DNA from: Tetracentron sinense
Lineage: Eukaryota; Streptophyta; Magnoliopsida; Trochodendrales; Trochodendraceae
Length of the DNA: 64,000 nucleotides
Assembly (NCBI GenBank): GCA_015143295.1
Contig: CM026566.1
Location: 3,645,072-3,709,071, forward strand
Direction of reading: 5' to 3'
The stretch's first letter is position 1. The number at the start of each line of letters is the position of its first letter. Under the pieces are notes generated by a model, which saw only the letters and a program-made list of their open reading frames with translations, made no database searches and was not told where the DNA came from. The position numbers and the translations under genes are program-made. Positions 1 through 9,428 of the stretch are shown here, one piece after another.

Positions 1-860
1 ATACCCTTACTGGGATTTCTGCAATGACGCGAGGACCGTGAATAGTGCTGAACACATTGTGCTGTGAATAGTGCCAACTCGTGGTGCCGTGAATAGTGCC
101 AACTCGTGGTGCCGTGAATAGTGCCAACTCGTGGTGCCATGAATAGTGCAACTCGTGGTGCTGTGAATAGTGCAACTCGTGGTGCCATGAATAGTGCCAA
201 CTCGTGGTGCCATGAATAGTGCCAACTCGTGGTGCCATGAATAGTGCAACTCGTGGTGCCATGAATAGTGCCAACTCGTGGTGCCGTGAATAGTGCAACT
301 CGTGGTGCCATGAATAGTGTCAACTCGTGGTGCCATGAATAGTGCCAACTCGTGGTGCCATGAATAGTGCCAACTCGTGGTGCCGTGAATAGTGCAACTC
401 GTGGTGCTGTGAATAGTGTAACTCGTGGTGCCATGAATAGTGCCAACTCGTGGTGCCATGAATAGTGCCAATGTCTCATGTACAACGTGCCCGTGGTGAG
501 TTGTACAACGTACCCGTGGTGAGCTGTACAACGTGCCCGTGGTGAGTTGTACAACGTACCCGTGGTGAGCTGCACAACGTGCCCGTGGTGAGTTGTACAA
601 CGGATGCACACAGTATACGTTATCAGAGTACGTTGTCTGTGCTACGATTTCCTACAGGTACAGACTGTTTTGGCCATATCTTTTGACTCGTTCGTCCGAT
701 TTTGACGATTCAACTTGCGTTGTGTTCGTACTTCGAAGAGGAACAATTTTGACATTTCGAAATTTCCAAATTCTTCCTCATTTATTAATCATACCTCTTA
801 AAAGGCAAGATGACAACGAAAGTGTCATGTATTAAGCATGAAAAAGTCTGGGGCTCTACA
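1..860 (-). mobile_element. 3' LTR of element A (partial, cut by window edge)
   Basis: This is a Ty3/gypsy LTR read on the minus strand. Its 5' edge (TGTAGAGCCCC on the minus strand) lies at 860, directly next to a polypurine tract, as expected for a 3' LTR. The LTR continues beyond the left window edge. The first 380 or so bases match the plus-strand LTR starting at 5999 with only two differences seen by eye, so the copies are very young. It holds two family-specific tandem arrays described separately. Confidence 0.85.
50..603. repeat. LTR U3 tandem arrays, 22-24 bp units
   Basis: Two arrays lie side by side. At about 50-470 the unit resembles ACTATTCATGGCACCACGAG in the minus reading, repeated about 18 times with small length changes. 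At about 478-603 five or six units contain CGTTGTACAACTCACCACGG, whose core GTTGTACAAC is a perfect palindrome. Both recur in inverted orientation at 6245-6760 with a different copy number. The long open frames through them are only a by-product of the repeat period and are not genes. Confidence 0.9.
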
Positions 861-1095
861 TCCTCCCCCCCTTACAAAAATTTCGTCCTCGAAATTCAGA
901 TACTACTTGCATTACAAATCAAAAGGACATTACAAGTCATATACAGACTTCACACAGAAACTCATTCAAGTAATTCTGGGTACTTTGCTTTGACTTCGCC
1001 TTCACGCTCCCATATAGCTTCTTCCCGAGCATGGTGTTGCCATTGCACAAGAACCAAAGGGATTGTCTTGTTGCGAAGTACCTGATTCCTTCGAT

Positions 1096-2129
1096 CTAAA
1101 TCTGGACTGGCTTTTCAATCAAGGTGAGGTCCTCTCGAATCTCCAACTGTTCCAAGTCTATGACATGCGAAGGATCCGCAAGATACTTCCGAAGCATGGA
1201 CACATGGATTACGTTATGAACTGTAGCCATGTGAGGTGGAAGAGCTACTCGATAAGCAACTTCACCAACCCGTGTGATAATCTCAAAAGGCCCAACATAC
1301 CGAGGACTGAGCTTGCCTCGCTTCCCAAATCTCATGATCCCTTTGCTAGGAGATACTTTCACAAAAACTTGATCCCCTACTTGAAATTCCAAGTCCCTAC
1401 GGCGTGTGTCCGCATAACTTTTCTGGCGATCTTGAGCGGCTTTCAATCGATCTCGGATGATCTTAACTGTGTTTGCAGTTTGCTCAATCAACTCCGGACC
1501 AAGTACTTTCCTTTCGCCTACCTCATCCCAATAGAGAGGAGACCTACAACTTCGCCCATACAAGGCCTCAAATGGTGCCATTTGAATACTTGCCTGATAG
1601 CTGTTATTATAGGCAAATTCAACCAATGGCAAGTGCTCTTCCCAACTGCCTCCGAAATCCAACATACAAGCCCGAAGCATGTCTTCAATGACTTGGTTCA
1701 CTCTCTCGGTTTGTCCATCCGTCTGTGGATGAAAAGCGGTGCTGAAATCAAGTCAGGAACCCATAGCCTCCTGGAAACTTTTCCAAAATCTTGACGTGAA
1801 TCTTGGGTCCCGATCCGACACAATACTAACAGGCACTCCGTGCAATCTAACTACTTCCTTGATGTATAGTGCAGCCAACTGACTTGAGTTGAAGTAGTTC
1901 GGTAGGGTAAGAAATGAGCGGACTTTGTCAAACGATCCACTACTACCCATATCGCATCTGAGCCCCTTGCCGTCTTTGGCAAGCCAACTATGAAATCCAT
2001 GGATATGTTCTCCCATTTCCACTCGGGAATCGGAAGGGAATGCAATAGACCGGCGGGTCGCATGTGTTCTGCTTTCACCTGTTGGCACACTAAGCACCGT
2101 GCTACATATTCCGCAACCTCCCTCTTCAT
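1096..2129 (-). pseudogene. Integrase of element A (fossil part)
   Basis: Integrase inserts retrotransposon cDNA into the host genome. The part at 1851-2129 shows the CLVCQQVK end of the zinc-binding HHCC domain and the start of the catalytic core (MDFIVGLP, then [12 protein letters not shown]). The part at 1096-1701 carries the core end (RACMLDFGGSWEEHLPLVEF, then NNSYQASIQ and FEALYGRSCRSP) and the C-terminal domain (RRRDLEFQVGDQVFVKV, RYVGPFEI, HNVIHVSMLRKY). This order and these motifs are standard for plant chromovirus integrases. It lies just downstream of RNase H on the same strand. The region is broken. Confidence 0.8.
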
Positions 2130-4345
2130 ATTCCGCCACCAAAGTGACTCTTGAGGTTCCGGTACATCTTTGTACCCCCTGGGTGCACTGTGTACTTCGA
2201 ACGGTGTGCTTCATCCAAAATTTCTCTTCGAAGATCTGCATTGGCTGGGACGCACAGTCTTCCCTTGAATGTGATAGCACCCCGACTAGTGAGAGAGAAG
2301 TCCTCACTACCCTTAGCAACTTCCTTATCCCGATAAGCCAACAATTCAGCATCCATGGCTTGATATTCTTGGATCAAATCTATAATGTATGGCCGAACCG
2401 TAACATTTGCCAAGGTAGGACCACGGACAGAGTCATTCACAGTGATGTCCAGATTTGCCAAATCTTCTAATAGCTTCCATTCTTGAACCAACATATGTGC
2501 TAACAACCCTTGAGGTCTTCTACTCAAAGCATTTGCCACTACATTTGCTTTACCCGGGTGGTATTGAATGGTACAATCATAGTCTTTCAAAAATTCCATC
2601 CAACGCCGTTGCCTTAGATTCAGCTCCTTTTGGGAAAAGAGATACTTGAGACTCTTGTGATCAGTGAACACATAGAACTCCACCCCATAAAGGTAATGAC
2701 GCCAAATCTTAAGTGCAAACACGACCGCCGCAAGCTCCAAGTCATGCGTGGGATAATTCTTCTCATGCTCCTTCAACTGCCTTGATGCATAGGCAATAAC
2801 TTTCTTGTGTTGCATAAGCACACATCCAAGTCCAACGTGTGAGGCATCACTGTACACCTCATACCCAAGAGGTCCGGATGGCACTGTAAGGACAGGAGCT
2901 GTAGTAAGCCTCTTCTTCAGTTCCGTGAAACTGATCTCGCACTTATCACTCCATACAAACTTGGCATTCTTCCTTGTCAGGTAAGTGAGCGGTGCTGCAA
3001 GGCTAGAGAAACCCTCTACGAATCTCCTGTAGTAGCCTGCCAACCCAAGAAAACTGCGTATCTCGGTAACACTCTTGGGCCTCGCCCAACTCATAACTGC
3101 TTCGATCTTCTTTGGATCTACCGATATACCTTCTGCAGAAACAACGTGGCCTAGGAATGCCACCTCTTCCAACCAAAACTCACACTTGCTAAGTTTGGCG
3201 TATAGCTTGTGCTCTCTTAGCATTTCCAAGGCAAGGCATAGGTCGCGTGTGTGATCTTCCCGTATCTGGGAATAGACCAAGATGTCATCCACAAATGCAA
3301 TCACGAACCTATCAAGGTGTGGCCGGAACACCCGGTTCATCAAATCCATAAAGGCTGCCGGCGCGTTCGTGAGTCCAAAAGGCATTACCAAGAACTCGTA
3401 GTGCCCATACCGAGTCCTGAAAGCAGTTTTGGGAACATCTTCCGCCTTAATCTTCAACTGGTGATAACCCGATCGAAGATCTATCTTCGAGAAAAATCTC
3501 GCTCCCTTCAACTGATCGAACAAGTCATCAATCCTAGGCAAGGGATACCTATTCTTTATGGTGACTTTGTTCAATTGCCGGTAATCGACACACATCCGCA
3601 TCGAGCCATCTTTCTTCTTAACAAACAACACCGGGGCACCCCACGGTGAGACACTTGGTCGAATGAAGCCAAGGCCTTGCAATTCTTCCAACTGAGTCTT
3701 CAACTCCTTGAGTTCAATAGGGGCCATCCTATATGGAGCTCTGAAAACAGGAGCTGTGCCTGGTGCAAGCTCGATCTTAAACTCAATCTCCCTATCTGGA
3801 GGCAATCCTGGCAACTCCTCTGGAAATACATCCAGGAACTCACTCACAACCGGAATAGTCGATGAGTCCTTTACCTCGGGGTTAGCTAAGCTCAACGCCG
3901 CCAAACGAGCAATAGATCTACTTTTCAACCCGCGAAAGTGGAATGGCTTTCCTTCTACAGGCTTGAAGAGTACCATTTTCTCAAAGCAAGCTACATGCCC
4001 ATGATGTGCTGCTAACCAATCCATTCCCAATATAACATCAAAGTCTTGGAATCCAAGGACGATGAGATCAACCGCCAATTCGTGGCTTCCAACTTGGACC
4101 ACACTATTTCTATACACTTTATCTGCCAATACTGTTTTGCCGAGAGGAGTCGAAATGGCTAACTCCGGTTCTAGCTGACTTGGCCCTGCAGAAAAACCTT
4201 CTGAAAAACTCAGCGAGACAAACGAATGAGTAGACCCGGTATCAATCAATACTCGAGCCAAATACTCATTGACTAGTAGGGTTCCTGAAATTTTAACCAG
4301 CGGAGTTAATCCATGCATCAACAGAGTATACACATAGGTATACAT
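2126..4345 (-). CDS. Protease - reverse transcriptase - RNase H of element A
   Basis: An open frame of 739 codons. The aspartic protease motif DTGSTHSF lies near residue 36. Reverse transcriptase spans about residues 200-370, with [20 protein letters not shown], then [11 protein letters not shown], then the catalytic FVDDILVYS box. RNase H follows with [13 protein letters not shown], the [20 protein letters not shown] helix and [11 protein letters not shown]. The last 30 residues ([19 protein letters not shown]) begin the integrase zinc-binding domain. It converts element RNA to cDNA inside virus-like particles. The frame opens 43 bases downstream of the end of gag; its first codons may be a chance start inside the polyprotein. 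Treated as a fossil retrotransposon gene. Confidence 0.9.
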   Translation of the reverse strand: MYTYVYTLLMHGLTPLVKISGTLLVNEYLARVLIDTGSTHSFVSLSFSEGFSAGPSQLEPELAISTPLGKTVLADKVYRNSVVQVGSHELAVDLIVLGFQDFDVILGMDWLAAHHGHVACFEKMVLFKPVEGKPFHFRGLKSRSIARLAALSLANPEVKDSSTIPVVSEFLDVFPEELPGLPPDREIEFKIELAPGTAPVFRAPYRMAPIELKELKTQLEELQGLGFIRPSVSPWGAPVLFVKKKDGSMRMCVDYRQLNKVTIKNRYPLPRIDDLFDQLKGARFFSKIDLRSGYHQLKIKAEDVPKTAFRTRYGHYEFLVMPFGLTNAPAAFMDLMNRVFRPHLDRFVIAFVDDILVYSQIREDHTRDLCLALEMLREHKLYAKLSKCEFWLEEVAFLGHVVSAEGISVDPKKIEAVMSWARPKSVTEIRSFLGLAGYYRRFVEGFSSLAAPLTYLTRKNAKFVWSDKCEISFTELKKRLTTAPVLTVPSGPLGYEVYSDASHVGLGCVLMQHKKVIAYASRQLKEHEKNYPTHDLELAAVVFALKIWRHYLYGVEFYVFTDHKSLKYLFSQKELNLRQRRWMEFLKDYDCTIQYHPGKANVVANALSRRPQGLLAHMLVQEWKLLEDLANLDITVNDSVRGPTLANVTVRPYIIDLIQEYQAMDAELLAYRDKEVAKGSEDFSLTSRGAITFKGRLCVPANADLRREILDEAHRSKYTVHPGGTKMYRNLKSHFGGGI

Positions 4346-4387
4346 ATATCATACCAAGTATGTACACAAGGAATGAAACACAACATA

Positions 4388-5662
4388 TCAATCACAAATA
4401 ACAAAATAATTCCAACGCGTACCTTGCACCACATCATCAGATGCAAGTGCATCACCCTCTGTCAAAGCAAATACACGCCCCTGGTTCGCCTGGCGAGACT
4501 GAGGTGTAGACCGGGTAGTCTGAGATGACGCCTGATATGATCCTGCTGGACGTGCTGGTGGACTAATCCCCTGAGACTGGCCTGGTAAATGCCGACTGGG
4601 GCAATCCCTGATCATATGGCCCTGGCGACCACAATGAAAACATCCACCCGATGCCCTTCGGCAATCCCCTGCCGGGTGCCTTCGGCCGCATGAAGTGCAG
4701 ACCTCGTGTGCATAAGTCGGAGGGGCCGGAAGTGGAGCATACCTCATCGTCTGAGGTACAACAGGCCGTGGGGCTGGAAGAGCCTGAGGTCTCGGTGCCT
4801 GAGGCATATACTGCCGTGGAGCTGGAGGCGCATAAGATGGCTTCATCGGTGGTGCTGGCCACGCATACTGATAGCGAGTCCGCCTCTCTGGAGGTGCTGA
4901 ACTACTAGCTTGGCCTCTCGCCAACTCCCTCTTCTTGGACACTGTCTCCGAATTGGCCTCGACCAATAAGGCCTTGTCTACTACCTCAGGGTAGGTAGTA
5001 TGCCTGAAAACGGAAACCTTTTCCATAATCACATCCTTGAGCCCTTGCTCAAATCTTCTAGCCTTCATTGCCTCAGTAGCAACCATATGAGGCGCAAATC
5101 TCGACAACTCCGAGAACTTGGCCTTGTATTGTGCCACTGACATCAAACCTTGCTCAAGGTTAATGAATTCTCTCTCTTTATTTTCCCGCGCTCCAATCGG
5201 AAAATACTTCTTGTAAAAAGTATTCTTGAACTCCTCCCAAGTCCAAGGTAGACCCTGCATGGTCAAATCTCTCATCCTCAGTGCGGACAACCACCAATGA
5301 TGGGCTTCGCCTTCTAGCATGAAAGCTGCCCATGCTACTCTCTCCTCCTCTGTAGGTGAGAGAACCGTAAAGATCTTCTCCATCTGGAGGATCCATGCCT
5401 CCGCAGCAAGAGGGTCCACACTCCCATGGAATGGTGGAGGCCTCAATCTCCTGAATGCCTCAACTCCAGCGGTACGATGTATTGGAGCTGCGGGCGGTGA
5501 AGTAGGTGCCGCCGATGATGGTATAGCCTGCCGAGCCGCCAGTATGGCGAGTGTCTCAGCAATAAAGCCTAAGACTTGAGAGAGGTCCGGCTGCTCATCC
5601 TCATCCCGTGAAGAAGAGGAAGCTCTGGTATGTGGTCCACGACCCCGTGTGTTCCGTCTCAT
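4388..5662 (-). CDS. Gag of element A
   Basis: An open frame of 424 codons starting MRRNTRGRGPHTRASSSS. Residues about 95-205 form the retrotransposon gag domain (AEAWILQMEKIF, HHWWLSAL, FKNTFYKKYFP, then MSVAQYKAKFSELSRFAP). A proline-rich stretch follows, then one CCHC zinc knuckle (CFHCGRQGHMIRDC) near residue 340, which binds element RNA. Gag forms the particle shell. The same gag N-terminus occurs in elements D (24540) and F (39926), which places A, D and F in one family. The ATG is supported by the shared start in the other copies. Confidence 0.9.
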   Translation of the reverse strand: MRRNTRGRGPHTRASSSSRDEDEQPDLSQVLGFIAETLAILAARQAIPSSAAPTSPPAAPIHRTAGVEAFRRLRPPPFHGSVDPLAAEAWILQMEKIFTVLSPTEEERVAWAAFMLEGEAHHWWLSALRMRDLTMQGLPWTWEEFKNTFYKKYFPIGARENKEREFINLEQGLMSVAQYKAKFSELSRFAPHMVATEAMKARRFEQGLKDVIMEKVSVFRHTTYPEVVDKALLVEANSETVSKKRELARGQASSSAPPERRTRYQYAWPAPPMKPSYAPPAPRQYMPQAPRPQALPAPRPVVPQTMRYAPLPAPPTYAHEVCTSCGRRHPAGDCRRASGGCFHCGRQGHMIRDCPSRHLPGQSQGISPPARPAGSYQASSQTTRSTPQSRQANQGRVFALTEGDALASDDVVQGTRWNYFVICD

Positions 5663-6244
5663 GACTCAAGTCCTGAGAATAATAACACCACATGAGTCTA
5701 ACTTGAAACCACAGTTTACTTCAATGCCATTTCACAATAATCCAATTTGTATTAGTTGTATAATACTAATATACATCGCATTAAGTCATCAGAGTATTTA
5801 TAATATTAAACTTTGGTGTTCTAGTGTTCCTAAGGTTCGTACTTGGTTGAAACAACCATTTTGACTAAGACTAAAGTTTAGTCTTACACTTGGATCAAGA
5901 CTCACTTCCGACTTACTTTCTTCCTAACTTGTTTCCTGACATATGCTCTTGTCAAGCCGTGGTATAAGATTCTAAGTGACCTAAAACAACCATTTTGATG
6001 TAGAGCCCCAGACTTTTTCATGCTTAATACATGACACTTTCGTTGTCATCTTGCCTTTTAAGAGGTATGATCAATAAATGAGGAAGAATTTGGAAATTTC
6101 GAAATGTCAGAATTGTTCCTCTTCGAAGTACGAACACAACGCAAGTTGAATCGTCAAAATCGGACGAACGAGTCAAAAGATATGGCCAAAACAGTCTGTA
6201 CCTGTAGGAAATCGTAGCACAGACAACGTACTCTGATAACGTAT

Positions 6245-6760
6245 ACTGTGTGCATCCGTTGTACAACTCACCACGGGCACGTTGTGCAGCTCACCACGGG
6301 TACGTTGTACAACTCACCACGGGCACGTTGTACAGCTCACCACGGGTACGTTGTACAACTCACCACGGGCACGTTGTACATGAGACATTGGCACTATTCA
6401 TGGCACCACGAGTTGCACTATTCACGGCACCACGAGTTGGCACTATTCACGGCACCACGAGTTGGCACTATTCACGGCACCCACGAGTTGACACTATTCA
6501 TGGCACCACGAGTTGCACTATTCACGGCACCACGAGTTGGCACTATTCATGGCACCACGAGTTGCACTATTCACGGCACCACGAGTTGGCACTATTCATG
6601 GCACCACGAGTTGCACTATTCATGGCACCACGAGTTGCACGATTCACAGCACCACGAGTTGGCACTATTCACGGCACCACGAGTTGGCACTATTCACGGC
6701 ACCACGAGTTGGCACTATTCACAGCACCATGAGTTGGCACTATTCATAGCACAATGTGTT
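6245..6760. repeat. LTR U3 tandem arrays (inverted copy of those at 50-603)
   Basis: At about 6245-6385 lie units containing CGTTGTACAACTCACCACGG; at about 6395-6760 lie units of the ACTATTCATGGCACCACGAG type. Unit order and sequence mirror the left arm, but the number of the second unit type is lower here, showing repeat turnover after the two LTRs separated. Confidence 0.9.
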
Positions 6761-7734
6761 CAGCACTATTCACGGTCCTCGCGTCATTGCAGAAATCCCA
6801 GTAAGGGTATTACAGTCTTTTGGTCAGTTCACTCTTACCTTAAGAGTTTAACCCGAGCCTTTAGGGCTTCATTCGACACTTAGAGAGTTTGAGAGAATAG
6901 GAGAAAGGGGAGAAGGCGATTCCAACCTAGGGTTCCATTTTGGAGAGAAATCAAAGGGGTTTTGAAACCCTAGATCAACTTCAAGCCCGTTTTCTTCAAG
7001 ATTTCGGTTCAAGCATTCGTGGAGCTCACGAATCAAGCTAGGGCAGCAACTCACAGTCATTTGGAAAGAGGGTTTCTTCCTCATTTCTTCAAGGTCGGTA
7101 CTTTTTACTACCCTCCTAGTTATAGTTCTTCTTTCTCCTCCTTTTCTCTTCATTTTCTTTTATTTACACATGTGCTATGAGATGGATGAATGGTGAATGG
7201 TGAATGGTAAATGGTGAATGGTGAATGGAGATGTAAGGGGCGATTGGATGCCAGTGGTTGGGTGGTGATGATTAAAACGGGGAAGGGCATTGTTCCAATA
7301 ATAAACATACATGTATGATTGAGTAAAACCATCTAGAAAAGCATGTTGTAGGGTAAATCCATAATGAACACACCATGTTTGATGAAATGCCAAGGTGAAT
7401 ACAGTGAGCTGTAAAATAGGAAATACATGCCTAATAAATTTTGAATATTGCTAGGGCCTATGATAGTGTGTTTCCTGTTTTCCCTAAATGCTATGAATAT
7501 TGAATTGCTTAATCTTTGACGCTATATGTGTTGTGAAATTACCCAATGGTCATGTTTAAATTTAAATGCAAGTATGTACACGGTTCCCACGAGCACGGCA
7601 TGCATGACATGATTTATCGAGGTTTCCAAGAAGATGGATAGAGGTGGGGCATATCCTACGATATGTTTTACCCTGCTTTTCACAAGTAGACAAGAACCAA
7701 CATTCCACGAGGGGTCTCCCCTCACTCACAAGTG

Positions 7735-7860
7735 CATATCATAAAGAAGGGTCTCCCTTCCCTCGCAAGTACATACATATCATAAAGAAGGGTCTCCCTT
7801 CCCTCGCAAGTGCATTGCATAAAGAAGGGTCTCCCTTCCCTCTCAAGGCATCTCACAAGT
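7735..7860 (+). repeat. Hairpin-forming tandem repeats in LTR
   Basis: Three units carry AAGAAGGGTCTCCCTTCCCT followed by CGCAAGTGCAT or similar, with partial units beyond. GAAGGG-TCT-CCCTTC can fold into a 6-bp stem with a 3-nt loop. Equivalent arrays occur at about 23300-23415 and, in minus orientation, at about 63780-63990. Confidence 0.8.
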
Positions 7861-8191
7861 GCATCTCACAAGTGCATCTCACAAGTTACATGATCACAAG
7901 CAAGCATGCATGACATGACACGACATACAAGAATCAAGCAAGATAGACAAGACAAGTTTTCAAGTACGAAAAAGATATTTCAAGTCAAGTCAAGTGCACG
8001 ATGTTTTCAAGAGGTTTTATCGTTTTCTACGAATTACAAGCATGATTATAAACTGCTTTACTTCCTTGTATGATATGAATTGTTTCCGTTTGACATATAT
8101 AAATTGCTCCTGATTATGTATTGCCATTTTTATGCTATAATTGTTGGTTAGTATTTTGTACCCGCTGAGTATTCCATGCTCAGCCGTTCTT

Positions 8192-8310
8192 ATGTCGGCA
8201 GGTTCTGAGGGAGCTGCTGCTCCATTTGATGTTTGTGCTCCTGGTCCATGGGTGGAGAGGAGTACGTCGAGGAGCCTTTGGAGGAACCTCCCGTAGAGGG
8301 TTACCAATAG
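8192..8310 (+). other. LTR micro-ORF (MSAG type), relic copy
   Basis: ATG starts MSAGSEGAAAPFDVCAPGPW and the block ends near a TAG at 8308-8310. This copy looks broken compared with its relatives at 23765, 39164 and 63489. The GCTGAG...CTCAGC hairpin sits just upstream at 8164-8184. Function unknown. Confidence 0.55.
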
Positions 8311-8614
8311 GTGGTTGTAGATTCTGAGTGGATTAGCTGTGGGTGAAATGAGAGCTAGATTTATGTATTTTGGCGGGCATGTCCGCACTTTCTTATGGTT
8401 ACCTTTTTGTATAAACTTAGTTTTGCGTATGTATATACATAGAGGGTTTGGTAGTCTTCCGTTGTGCTATGTTAGAGTATGTTTCCGCGGTTTATATCCT
8501 CTATTGTATATGCTCTGTGGGTTTTTGCAGGTTAGTCTGTCAAGCAAGTCATGTAAGCCATGATTAGTCATCCAAGTTCACTCTAACTCCTAGGGTGGGT
8601 TTTGGGTCGCGACA

Positions 8615-9428
8615 ATTCATACCACCAATCTCATAACACATATATAAGTGAAGGAAACAAGAATAAATAAAGGAAAAGAGAAGCTATAACTAGGAGGGTA
8701 GCAAAAAGTACCGACCTTGATCAAGTGAGGAAGAAATCCCCTTTCCAAGATGACCGTGAGTTGCTGCCCTAGCTTGAGGAGAGTGCCCCACACGAGCTTG
8801 AGCCGAGATCTTGAAGAAAATGGCCTTGAGGTGAGTGTGGGTTCACAACCCTTTGATTTCCCCTCCAAAAATCAAACCCTAGGTTAGGGATCGCCTTCTT
8901 CTCCTTTCCTTAGCTCTCAATCTTCTAAGTATTGTAAATAAGCCCTAAAGGCTCGGGCAAGACTCTTAAGGTAAGAGTAAACCGCCCAAAAGACTAAAAC
9001 ACCCTTACTAAATTTTCTGCAAAAACGCGAGTACCGAGCGATCGGTGTTAATGACCGATCGATCGGTTGCCTACCGATCGATCGGTTTCATAACCGAGCG
9101 ATCGTTGAAATTTCACTCTTTGGAAAATTTCCCCATACAAAAAATCTCGACCAGTCGATAGCCTCCGAGCGATCGGTTTTGGACCGATCGATCGCTCCAT
9201 GGACCGAGCGATTGGTGGTCTGCAGGTCCAAACTGTTTTGGCCATAACTTTTGACTCGTTCGTCCAATTTTGACGATTCAACTTGCGTTGGGTTCGTACT
9301 TCAAAAACGAACATTTCTGACATTTCGGAATTTCTAATTTCTTCCTTATTTATTAATTATACCTCTTTAAAGGCAAAATGGCAACGAAAGTGTCATGCAT
9401 TAAATGTGAAAAAGTCCGGGGCTCTACA
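8615..9428 (-). mobile_element. Partial gypsy LTR, related subfamily
   Basis: The minus-strand reading starts TGTAGAGCCCCGG at 9428 and runs to about the donor-like region, stopping where the plus-strand LTR ends at 8614. It shares the U3 block (about 9216-9307) with A but carries a different array: ACCGATCGATCGGT-type palindromes at about 9034-9212. The 9428 edge abuts gag-like sequence of relic B directly. Confidence 0.75.
9034..9212. repeat. Palindrome array ACCGATCGATCGGT in LTR U3
   Basis: About eight copies of the 14-bp palindrome ACCGATCGATCGGT or one-base variants such as ACCGAGCGATCGGT. They are interrupted by a conserved spacer that includes CCCCATACAAAAAATC. The array follows the shared U3 block and precedes the transcribed part of the LTR. 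Confidence 0.85.

Larger units (their letters stand above)
861..5998 (-). mobile_element. Internal region of element A, Ty3/gypsy (Tekay/Del-like)
   Basis: A minus-strand gypsy internal region with leader (about 5663-5998), gag, protease, reverse transcriptase, RNase H, integrase, and a polypurine tract at about 861-875. The integrase tail (about 870-1095) reads like the chromodomain-type tail of chromoviruses, and the box GAGGACGAAAT before the polypurine tract is typical of the Tekay/Del group. The coding part is close to whole, with a few breaks in pol. The LTR at the left is in the normal orientation; the one at the right (5999-8614) is inverted. Confidence 0.85.
5999..8614 (+). mobile_element. 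Plus-strand LTR of the A family, inverted relative to element A
   Basis: A full LTR running from TGTAGAGCCCC to GGGTCGCGACA. It holds the shared U3 block (about 6121-6203), tandem arrays (6245-6760), a donor-like AAG|GTCGGTAC at 7092/7093, hairpin repeats (about 7735-7860), the GCTGAG...CTCAGC hairpin at 8164-8184 and a micro-ORF relic (8192-8310). It abuts the minus-strand internal region of A on the left and the middle of another minus-strand LTR on the right. No matching 5-bp target duplication was seen (tttga on the left, attca on the right), so it is not a simple solo LTR. Confidence 0.85.

Noticed and set aside
50-603. CRISPR-like array of regular repeats
   Set aside because: Units are contiguous and degenerate, without unique spacers, and lie in a plant LTR.
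7-609. A 200-codon minus-strand frame rich in HHEL and TIHGTT repeats
   Set aside because: It is only the translation of the LTR tandem array whose period keeps the frame open; the same array gives similar frames in other phases at 6250-6750.
7150-7393. Several short frames in the LTR between the donor-like site and micro-ORF
   Set aside because: They overlap on alternative frames, are not shared between families and lack common starts.
8339-8563. Plus-strand frame MGEMRARFMYFGGHVRTF in the LTR tail
   Set aside because: Not kept in the counterpart LTRs as a protein; open by chance downstream of the micro-ORF stop.
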